Part shown: positions 1 to 5,440 of the stretch, in pieces
Layout of the letters: each line of letters opens with the position of its first letter
Position numbering within the stretch: the first letter of the stretch is position 1
Source of the DNA: Gammaproteobacteria bacterium
Lineage (GTDB): Bacteria; Pseudomonadota; Gammaproteobacteria; Steroidobacterales; Steroidobacteraceae
Assembly: GCA_030039615.1 (NCBI GenBank)
Contig: JASHVF010000393.1
Coordinates: 1 to 5,440 of the forward strand
DNA: 5,440 nt
Direction: 5' to 3'
Notes under the pieces: model-generated
The model's database searches: none
The model's input: the letters and a program-made list of their open reading frames with translations, nothing else
Told to the model about the DNA's origin: nothing
Made by a program: the position numbers and the translations under genes

Positions 1-1397
1 TTCTGCAAAGCACCTTCGCGGTTCCGCCCGACTCCTTGTACGGCAACTACGATCTGCGAGTGCCGACCTCGCTCCGCGCTTCGGTCCAGGAGTTAAACAG
101 CGCCATCGCGGCGGCCGCCCGGCAGCGCCCGCGTGTACGCATCTACGACGTGGAAGGCGCCGCGTCCTGGGTGGGCCGTCGACAGTTCTTCGACGAGCGC
201 GCCTGGGATCTGTGGAAGACGCCCTGTGCCCTCGAGCACCTTCCGCGTCTCGCCCGGGATATCGCCGACGTCGTGCTCGCTCTGCGCGGCACGCCGGTCA
301 AGTGCGTGATCACCGATCTCGACAATACCCTGTGGGGCGGGGTCATCGGCGATGACGGCCCGGAAGGCATCGCCCTGAGCCGCCACGGTGGCGGCGCGGG
401 GGAGAGTTTCGTGCGCCTGCAGCGCTTCCTCAAACAGCTAAGCGAGCGGGGCATCCTGTTGGCGGTCTGCAGCAAGAACGACGAGGCGACGGCGCTCGCT
501 CCGTTTCTCGAGCATCCGGACATGATACTCAGGCGCGAGGACATCGCGGCGTTTGTCGCCAACTGGGAGGACAAGGCGGGTGGTGTGCGCCGCATCCAGG
601 CGGCGCTCAACATCGGCTTCGACTCGATGGTATTCATCGATGACAACCCGTTCGAGCGCAACCTGGTGCGCGAACTGCTCCCCGAAGTCACTGTTCCGGA
701 GCTGCCGGAAGACCCGGCGGACTTCGTCAAGTTCCTCTGCGAGCTCAACCTGTTCGAGACCGCCAATGTGTCGGAGGAGGATCGGCACCGGGCGGCGCTG
801 TATCAGCGCGAGACCCTGCGGCGTGAGGCCGCCGCCGCCTGCGACTCGGTGGAAGACTATCTGCGCTCGCTCGACATGCAAGCGAAGGTGGCGCGCTTCG
901 ACAGCTTCCATCTGCCACGCATCGCGCAGCTGATGCAGCGCAGCAACCAATTCAACCTGTGCACGCGCAGGCTCAGCGAGGCGCAGTGTGCGACACTGGC
1001 CGCAGATCCCACATACCTGCCGCTCCACGTGAGCCTATCGGACCGATTCGGAGATCATGGTCTGATCTGCGTGATAGTGCTCGAGCGCAGCGCGGAGTCG
1101 CTGCTGGTGCGCGACTGGCTGATGAGTTGCCGCGTATTGGGCCGAGGAGTCGAGCAGCTGCTCATGAACTACGTAGTGACGCGGGCCGCGGAGTTCGGTG
1201 TGGCGCGAGTCATCGGTGAGTATGTTCCCACCCCGAAAAACGCCATGGTGCGGGACTTCTTTGCGCAGTTCGGCTTCACGCGCCTCGCCCCGGGGGCCAA
1301 CCAATGGGTGCTCGACGTGGCAGCGTACCGGCCGACCGAGACTTTCATCCGGGTAGTCGATTCATTCGTTCCCACATCCCGCGCCGAGGGTTCCTGA
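1..1397 (+). CDS. FkbH-like HAD-IIIC phosphatase / acyltransferase protein, 5'-truncated by window
   Basis: The frame is open from the first bases (first full codon at nt 3), so the start lies upstream; a TTG at nt 36 is internal, because family-like sequence precedes it. About 464 residues are visible, and FkbH proteins usually have 550-650, so most of the N-terminal SGNH-like region is missing. HAD motif I (DLDNT, nt 315-329) sits inside a TDLDNTLWGGVIGDDG block typical of FkbH. Motif II is CSKND (nt 468-482), the motif III lysine is in WEDKAGG (nt 573-575), and motif IV is FIDDN (nt 633-647). The C-terminal third is GNAT-like, with the hallmark blocks SNQFNL (nt 942-959) and SCRVLGRG (nt 1122-1148). 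Known members (FkbH, OzmB) load 1,3-bisphosphoglycerate, remove the phosphate and pass glyceryl to an ACP; an ACP gene follows one base downstream. Family assignment is firm. The glyceryl substrate is inferred, since some homologues in surface-polysaccharide clusters are uncharacterised. Confidence 0.93.
   Translation, partial: LQSTFAVPPDSLYGNYDLRVPTSLRASVQELNSAIAAAARQRPRVRIYDVEGAASWVGRRQFFDERAWDLWKTPCALEHLPRLARDIADVVLALRGTPVKCVITDLDNTLWGGVIGDDGPEGIALSRHGGGAGESFVRLQRFLKQLSERGILLAVCSKNDEATALAPFLEHPDMILRREDIAAFVANWEDKAGGVRRIQAALNIGFDSMVFIDDNPFERNLVRELLPEVTVPELPEDPADFVKFLCELNLFETANVSEEDRHRAALYQRETLRREAAAACDSVEDYLRSLDMQAKVARFDSFHLPRIAQLMQRSNQFNLCTRRLSEAQCATLAADPTYLPLHVSLSDRFGDHGLICVIVLERSAESLLVRDWLMSCRVLGRGVEQLLMNYVVTRAAEFGVARVIGEYVPTPKNAMVRDFFAQFGFTRLAPGANQWVLDVAAYRPTETFIRVVDSFVPTSRAEGS
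1386..1390 (+). promoter_or_regulatory. Ribosome binding site for the acyl carrier protein gene
   Basis: GAGGG lies 8 bases before the GTG at 1399, within the last codons of the upstream FkbH-like gene. It decides the start: the ACP frame has a stop (TAG, 1354-1356) and no ATG, GTG or TTG between that stop and 1399, so the GTG is the only ordinary start that keeps the first ACP helix. Confidence 0.6.
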
Positions 1398-1398
1398 A

Positions 1399-1656
1399 GT
1401 GACAGCAAGCAATCGGTTGGTCGAGCGCCTCACGCGGATTTTCCGCGACGTGTTCGAGAATGAGTCCATCGTCGTCCGCGACAACATGACCTCCGGGGAC
1501 ATCGAGGGGTGGGATTCCCTGTCGCACATCGACCTCCTGTACGCCATCGAGAAGGAGTTCGGCATAGTCTTTACCATCGGCGAGGCAGGCAGCGCGCTGC
1601 GAAACGTCGGCGAGCTACGTGGGCTCATCGAAAAGAAAGTGGCGGCGGGCGGCTGA
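1399..1656 (+). CDS. Stand-alone acyl carrier protein
   Basis: An 85-residue protein of normal ACP size. It should carry a 4'-phosphopantetheine arm on Ser40 in the motif GWDSLSHIDLL (residues 37-46 and following), the DSL attachment signature at the start of helix II. Helix I (about residues 5-20) and the acidic EKEFGI stretch (about 51-56) fit the four-helix ACP fold; a holo-ACP synthase or Sfp-type transferase would be needed and is not in the window. The gene starts with GTG, one base after the stop of the FkbH-like gene, so the two are probably co-translated, and the ACP is most likely the acceptor of the group that protein activates. It is not next to fatty-acid genes, and its sequence is unlike the housekeeping AcpP signature (DSLDTVEL), so a dedicated secondary role is favoured. 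The exact acyl cargo cannot be read from the sequence. Confidence 0.93.
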   Translation: MTASNRLVERLTRIFRDVFENESIVVRDNMTSGDIEGWDSLSHIDLLYAIEKEFGIVFTIGEAGSALRNVGELRGLIEKKVAAGG

Positions 1657-1663
1657 TGCCGCC
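1648..1663. terminator. GC-rich hairpin at convergent gene junction, possible weak terminator
   Basis: A perfect 6-bp inverted repeat, GGCGGC and GCCGCC, with a TGAT loop that contains the ACP stop codon. It lies between two converging operons, where a bidirectional terminator would be expected. There is no T-tract directly after it on either strand, so it does not meet the usual intrinsic-terminator rule, and such short GC stems are common by chance in DNA of this composition. A self-complementary CCCCGGGG follows at 1666-1673. Confidence 0.25.
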
Positions 1664-1675
1664 GACCCCGGGGCA

Positions 1676-3640
1676 TTAGGCAGCCAGGAAACGTCGACAC
1701 CACAGCTCCACGGTCATCAGCGCAAATATCGTATAGGCGCCGTCCACGCGCCCGGCCAGATCGTCGCGCAGCAGCCGTTGTGCCGCGACCGGATCGAACA
1801 GCCCGCGCTGCCTGAGCACGCCAGCGCTCAGAGTCTCCTCCACGAGCGGCCGCAGTTCGTGCCGCAACCACCGGCGCAACGGAGCGCCGAAGCCGGTCTT
1901 CGGACGATAGACGATCTGCCGCGGCAGGTACGGCTCCATGGCGAGCTTGAAGACAGCCTTGCCGACGTGCCCGCGCTGCTTGTACGAGGCGGGCACCCGG
2001 GTAGCGAAGCGCAGCAGATCGATATCCAGTATCGGCACGCGCACCTCGACGCCCGCCGCCATTCCGGCACGGTCGGTGTAGTTGAGATTGTGGTCCGCGA
2101 GGAAGTGCTTGGTCTCGAGGTACAGGAGCCGCTGCAACCGGTCCGACTCCGCAGGTATGCGTGCCAAGCTGCTAAGGAGCGGCTCGGCCGTGTCCGCATC
2201 GCGCACCCGTGCCGCGAAGTCGGCCGAGTACAGTCCGCGGCGCAGCCGCTCCGTGCTCCACCAGAAGTAGGAGATCAGACGTCGATCCGGCTCCTCGCCC
2301 GCGTGCGCAAGCAGCTTCGCCAGTCGACGCAGCGTCGGACTCCCCTGCCCTGCCTTCTCGCCGCTGGCGGCCAGCGTCTGCAGTGAGCGGCGCGCGCGCT
2401 GCGGCAGCCAGCTCCAGAGGGGCTCGAGCTTGAGCGCGAAATGGCGGCGGTAGCCGCTGAACAGATCATCACCCCCGGCGCCCGACAACAGCACCGGAAT
2501 GCCCATCTGCCGGGCGCGCTCGGCAATCAGCAGCGCGTTGATGGCAGCCGGATCGACCTGTGGTTCGTCGAGCAGCTCCACCATCTGTGGCAGCCGCCGG
2601 ATCGCCGCCGGTTCCATCGTTACTTCGACCAGGTCGACGTCAAGATGGCGTGCGACTGCGCGCGCATACGGCAGGTCCGCGGGACTTCCCTCCAGATCGG
2701 CAGCGTCGCGAAAGGCGATCGTGAAACAGGTGATGCGGCGCTCGGGCACGGCACGGCGCATCATCGCGACGATCGCGCTGGAGTCGAGCCCGCCGGAAAG
2801 ATAGGCCCCTACCGGCACGTCGCTCACGAGTTGCCGGCGCACGGCCGTCTCGAGGTGCGCGGCGAGATTGCGCGCGCTGTTGCCGAGGTCTTCTGCCGAA
2901 CGCTGGCCGTCGTACGGGACCTCGTAGTAGCGCCACATGCTCTTGACGCATCCGTCGCAGACGAGCAAAGCACACCCGGGCTCCAGCTTGCGAACCGACG
3001 CCAGCAGCGTGCGCGGTGCGGGGGTCCAGAGGTAAGCGAGCGTCTGGTGCAGAGCCACCACGTCCAACTCGCGAGGCAGGTCGCGCTCGCAGAGCAGCGC
3101 CTTGATCTCCGAAGCGAAGAGGAATCCCTGCCGGGTCTGTGCGTAATAGAGAGGCTTGACTCCCACCTGGTCGCGCGCAATGAAGAGAGCGCCTCGGGGA
3201 ACGCGCGCAGGTCGTCCGGAGGGGCGCGCATCGTGGATCGCGAAGGCGAAGATCCCGTTCAGCCGCGCCAGCATTTCCAGACCGTCGCGCTCGTACAGGT
3301 GCAGCAGGACCTCGGAGTCGGTGGCGCTCGTGAACCGATGGCCCTCCGCGACCAACTCCGCCCGCAGCTCGCGGTAGTTGTAGATCTCACCGTTGAACAC
3401 CAGAGTGAGGCCGCTCTGCATGCCGCCGCCCGCATCGGGCAGCACGGTCATGGGCTGCTGCCCCGCGGCCGAGAGATCGATGATCGCCAGACGCCGGTGT
3501 CCGAGCCCGGTCGAAGGCTGACCTGGGCCGTTGAGCACAGCGGTGCCCGCGCCGTCGGGACCCCGGTGGGCGACCGCGTCGGCCATACGTTGCAGCAGCT
3601 CCGCGGAGAATCCGCCCTGAAATCCGACGATTCCGCACAT
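1676..3640 (-). CDS. AsnB-type glutamine-dependent amidotransferase (asparagine synthetase family)
   Basis: Complete, 654 residues, within the usual 600-660 range. The N-terminal class II glutaminase domain (about 1-200) begins MCGIVGF with nucleophile Cys2. It also has HRGPDG (25-30), HRRLAIID (48-55), FNGEIYNYRE (82-91), TDSEVL (107-112) and ARDQVGVKPLYY (155-166), matching the glutamine-binding residues of the family. The synthetase domain has the ATP-pyrophosphatase P-loop SGGLDSS (282-288), then LLSGAGGDDLFSGY (384-397), the NYTDRAGMAAGVEVRVPILD block (520-539) and YRPKTGFGAP (578-587). The start was set at the ATG of MCGIVGF because Cys2 must become N-terminal; the frame continues 27 codons upstream, but that extension would block catalysis. 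The start lies one base after the glycosyltransferase stop. The reaction moves glutamine ammonia to an AMP-activated carboxylate. In this context a sugar uronate is a likely substrate (compare WbpS-like proteins), though free aspartate cannot be excluded. A basic insert at about 138-151 is unusual. Confidence 0.95.
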   Translation of the reverse strand: MCGIVGFQGGFSAELLQRMADAVAHRGPDGAGTAVLNGPGQPSTGLGHRRLAIIDLSAAGQQPMTVLPDAGGGMQSGLTLVFNGEIYNYRELRAELVAEGHRFTSATDSEVLLHLYERDGLEMLARLNGIFAFAIHDARPSGRPARVPRGALFIARDQVGVKPLYYAQTRQGFLFASEIKALLCERDLPRELDVVALHQTLAYLWTPAPRTLLASVRKLEPGCALLVCDGCVKSMWRYYEVPYDGQRSAEDLGNSARNLAAHLETAVRRQLVSDVPVGAYLSGGLDSSAIVAMMRRAVPERRITCFTIAFRDAADLEGSPADLPYARAVARHLDVDLVEVTMEPAAIRRLPQMVELLDEPQVDPAAINALLIAERARQMGIPVLLSGAGGDDLFSGYRRHFALKLEPLWSWLPQRARRSLQTLAASGEKAGQGSPTLRRLAKLLAHAGEEPDRRLISYFWWSTERLRRGLYSADFAARVRDADTAEPLLSSLARIPAESDRLQRLLYLETKHFLADHNLNYTDRAGMAAGVEVRVPILDIDLLRFATRVPASYKQRGHVGKAVFKLAMEPYLPRQIVYRPKTGFGAPLRRWLRHELRPLVEETLSAGVLRQRGLFDPVAAQRLLRDDLAGRVDGAYTIFALMTVELWCRRFLAA

Positions 3641-3641
3641 A

Positions 3642-4742
3642 TCAGTCGGCGCCTCCGCCAGCACGCGTGACGGCGAGCAGCGACAACACGCCTTCGACGA
3701 ACGCCTCGTTGGAGAACGCACTCTCCACCCTGGCGCGCGCGGCTGCGCCGAAGCGTCGGCGCGCGTCGCGGTTTGCGAGCAGACGCTCCAGTGCGTCCGC
3801 CAACGCCGCCGGATTCCGCGGTGGCACCAGCAGTCCCGAAACCCCGTCCTGTACCAGGTCGGGGGTGCCTCCTACAGCGGATGCGACCACCGGCAGACCG
3901 CACGCCATGGCCTCCAGGATCGCGACCGGCAGCCCTTCGGCCCAGGAAGGCAGGGTGAATATGGATGCGTCGTGATAGGCGGCGAGGATTTCGCTGCGCG
4001 CGTGCAGCGGGCCCACCGCGCACACCACATCGGCGACCCCGGCGGCCGCGATTGCGGCGCCCAGCGCAGCCTCATTGCCGTGAAAGGGACCGATCAGCTT
4101 CACCGCGAACGCAACGCGCCGCTCCCTGAGAATCCGCGCCGCTTCGATCAGCTCGAATACACCCTTCTCCGGCGTCAGCCAGCCCACGAAGAGGACGGTG
4201 GGAGGTGCGGAGGGCTCACGCTCCAGCGGCGAGAATTCTTTGCAGTCGACGCCGTTGGGCAACACGATGTAGTTGCCGCACGGTCCGATGCCGCTGTAGA
4301 AGCGCCGCCAGCTTTCGGTCTGCACCAGCACGACGTGGAACCTCTCGAGCAACCAGCCGACGACGCTGCGCATCGGACTGGAGAGACTCTGGTAGAAGTC
4401 CGGAAACCTGCCGTCAACCATCATCACGATCATGGGCACGCCCCGCGCGCGCGCCAGCATCAGCCATGCAGCCTTCTCCCAAAAGGACGCGTAGGCCGAA
4501 GAAAAGGCCATGGTGCACTTCGGCCTGCGCCGCAGCCGGCGATGCAGCTCGCGCAGCAGCCGCGCCGGCCGGATCAGCCGGCCAAGCCGGGTCTCGCCGT
4601 GCGCCTTGCTGGTGTCGAGAAACTCGACCCTGCCGCGCGCGTCCAGCGACTCTGCGAGTTTCGCCACGATCGTGGCGATGCCGCCCACGGGCGGAGGCAG
4701 CGGCCCGATGACGAGGGGCGGTCCCTCAGGCCGTGTGGCCAT
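3642..4742 (-). CDS. GT4-family glycosyltransferase (GT-B fold)
   Basis: Complete, 366 residues, the usual length for a GT4 retaining glycosyltransferase. The N-terminal Rossmann-like half opens with GPLPPPVGGIATIV (13-26), the glycine-rich loop near the acceptor and donor site. The C-terminal half has LPNGVD (161-166), FVGWLTPEKG (185-194) and the E-x7-E nucleotide-sugar-binding motif EGLPVAILE (269-277), followed by EAMACGLPVVAS (277-288) and GGTPDLV (291-297). It should transfer a sugar from an NDP donor to a lipid-linked or growing polysaccharide at the cytoplasmic membrane; donor and acceptor cannot be told. A basic stretch (about 65-74, RELHRRLRRR) could aid membrane contact. No signal peptide or membrane helix is seen. 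The ATG is the only ordinary start after the frame's stop at 4761-4763, and it overlaps the end of the upstream dehydratase-like gene by 17 bp. A weak GGAAG lies 12 bases upstream. The gene ends one base before the amidotransferase start. Confidence 0.93.
   Translation of the reverse strand: MATRPEGPPLVIGPLPPPVGGIATIVAKLAESLDARGRVEFLDTSKAHGETRLGRLIRPARLLRELHRRLRRRPKCTMAFSSAYASFWEKAAWLMLARARGVPMIVMMVDGRFPDFYQSLSSPMRSVVGWLLERFHVVLVQTESWRRFYSGIGPCGNYIVLPNGVDCKEFSPLEREPSAPPTVLFVGWLTPEKGVFELIEAARILRERRVAFAVKLIGPFHGNEAALGAAIAAAGVADVVCAVGPLHARSEILAAYHDASIFTLPSWAEGLPVAILEAMACGLPVVASAVGGTPDLVQDGVSGLLVPPRNPAALADALERLLANRDARRRFGAAARARVESAFSNEAFVEGVLSLLAVTRAGGGAD
3652..3656 (-). promoter_or_regulatory. 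Ribosome binding site for the amidotransferase gene
   Basis: GGAGG on the - strand, 11 bases before the ATG at 3640, inside the 3' end of the glycosyltransferase gene. It supports the ATG at 3640 over the longer reading starting at 3721, as does the need for Cys2 at the mature N-terminus. Confidence 0.6.
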
Positions 4743-5440
4743 GGGCAGACACGACTTCCGTCACCGCTTGCGCCAGGCTCTTGCCGGGCACCCATCCGAG
4801 GAGCTCGCGCGCCCGGCTGATGTCCGCACATTGCCATGTGACGCCCACCGAACGGCGAGTGCCGGTCGCAACCTCGCTGATCGCGCCGTGGTGTCCCGCG
4901 GCATCCAGCAGTCGGCGCACCAGCTCGCGAACCATCACCGCCTCGCCCGATGCGATGTTTATGATCGTGCCGTTTTCGACGGTCGGCACCCTTGCCGCGC
5001 AGATGATGGCCGCGACGACGTCGTCCACGTGAACGAAATCGCGGTACACATCGATGCGCCCCAGCTCCACCGGGTCGGCCGGCCTGCGCGCAGGATCCGC
5101 GAGCATGCGCATGACGTTCGGGACGATGGTACCTGGCACCATGTCGGGTCCGATGAGATTGAAAACTCGCAGCGCCAGGCACTCGAGTCCCAGAGCGGGT
5201 CCGTGTCTCACGGCCAGCAAAGTCGAAGCGAGCTTGCTGACGGCGTAAGCCCCGCGAGGTGCAGGAGCCACGTCCTCGTGGACTCGCAGCGGCGCCTCCA
5301 CGGCCTGCCCGTACTCGGCGGCGGAACCGAGTTGAATCAGCCGGGCTCCGGGCGCCGCCTGCGCCACCGCGGCGAGCAGATTCGCCGTCGCCACGACGTG
5401 CGCGTCGACGCAACTGCGCATGTCGGATGACGTTGTGCCG
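4726..5440 (-). CDS. Extended SDR NAD(P)-dependent sugar epimerase/dehydratase/reductase, N-terminus outside window
   Basis: The frame is open through the right end of the window; an internal ATG at 5421 is not the start, because the GxxGxxG dinucleotide-binding N-terminus (about 80 residues) lies beyond. Counting from that ATG, the visible part has LGSAAEYG (31-38, catalytic Ser33, four residues before the Tyr, as in GalE), the active-site YAVSK (59-63, Tyr and Lys), FNLIGPD (87-93), and VYRDFVHVDDVVAAI (125-139), the extended-SDR DxVHVxD block. It ends in the usual GEAV..LV..LL and LLGW region. Such enzymes act on NDP-hexoses: 4-epimerases (GalE), 4,6-dehydratases, or 4-keto reductases such as RmlD and Rmd. 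The RVFNLIGP pattern recalls GDP-6-deoxy-4-keto-mannose reductases, but this is only a resemblance. Lacking the N-terminus and alignments, the substrate is unresolved. The next gene starts within its last 17 bp, so the two are translationally coupled. Confidence 0.9.
   Translation of the reverse strand, partial: GTTSSDMRSCVDAHVVATANLLAAVAQAAPGARLIQLGSAAEYGQAVEAPLRVHEDVAPAPRGAYAVSKLASTLLAVRHGPALGLECLALRVFNLIGPDMVPGTIVPNVMRMLADPARRPADPVELGRIDVYRDFVHVDDVVAAIICAARVPTVENGTIINIASGEAVMVRELVRRLLDAAGHHGAISEVATGTRRSVGVTWQCADISRARELLGWVPGKSLAQAVTEVVSAHGHTA

Noticed and set aside
1666..1673. CCCCGGGG palindrome as an operator or attachment site
   Set aside because: An 8-bp self-complementary GC block is likely by chance in this composition, and no repeat or partner site was seen.
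1619..2386. 255-codon + strand frame beginning inside the ACP gene
   Set aside because: It overlaps the ACP in another frame, then lies antisense to the amidotransferase; no motif and no good start signal.
2441..3670. 409-codon + strand reading frame opposite the amidotransferase gene
   Set aside because: It is antisense to a gene with complete catalytic motifs. Long antisense frames are expected in high-GC coding DNA, and its protein shows no recognisable motif.
3641..3721. 27-residue N-terminal extension of the amidotransferase frame
   Set aside because: It lies within the glycosyltransferase 3' end and would bury Cys2, which must be N-terminal for glutaminase activity. The ATG at 3640 has a GGAGG upstream.
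3972..4820. 282-codon + strand frame opposite the glycosyltransferase and the end of the SDR gene
   Set aside because: Antisense shadow of two clear genes. The translation is rich in His, Arg and Gln with low complexity and no family motif.
4574..5413. 279-codon - strand frame overlapping the SDR in another frame
   Set aside because: Arg/Gly-rich translation without motifs, while the alternative - strand frame carries the SDR YxxxK and Ser active-site motifs.

Overview
This is a G+C-rich stretch (about two thirds G+C by eye), almost fully coding, from the accessory part of a bacterial chromosome. Gene density, codon usage and gene content fit a high-GC proteobacterium, but nothing here fixes the taxon. 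All five genes belong to cell-surface polysaccharide (O-antigen, capsule or exopolysaccharide) or related acyl-carrier chemistry. Both outer genes run off the window.

Left block, + strand (1-1656): the C-terminal part of an FkbH-family protein (HAD-type phosphatase domain followed by a GNAT-like domain), then one base later a stand-alone acyl carrier protein with a GTG start. In characterised systems FkbH proteins convert 1,3-bisphosphoglycerate into a glyceryl group on an ACP, so these two genes look like a matched pair making an activated three-carbon (or related) acyl group.

Right block, - strand (5440 down to 1676): an extended short-chain dehydrogenase/reductase of the NDP-sugar epimerase/dehydratase/reductase type (N-terminus outside the window), a GT4-family glycosyltransferase, and a complete AsnB-type glutamine-dependent amidotransferase. 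The first two overlap by 17 bp and the last two are one base apart, so this is one translationally coupled operon. In such clusters AsnB homologues are often thought to amidate uronic-acid sugars rather than make free asparagine.

The blocks converge with only 19 bp between stop codons. A short GC-rich hairpin lies on the ACP stop codon and has no T-tract. No promoter, tRNA, rRNA, CRISPR array or insertion sequence is visible, and no gene-free stretch exceeds 19 bp.

Working model (inference): the right block makes and transfers a sugar and amidates a carboxyl group, and the left block supplies an ACP-bound acyl (possibly glyceryl) group for decorating the polysaccharide or a linked metabolite.
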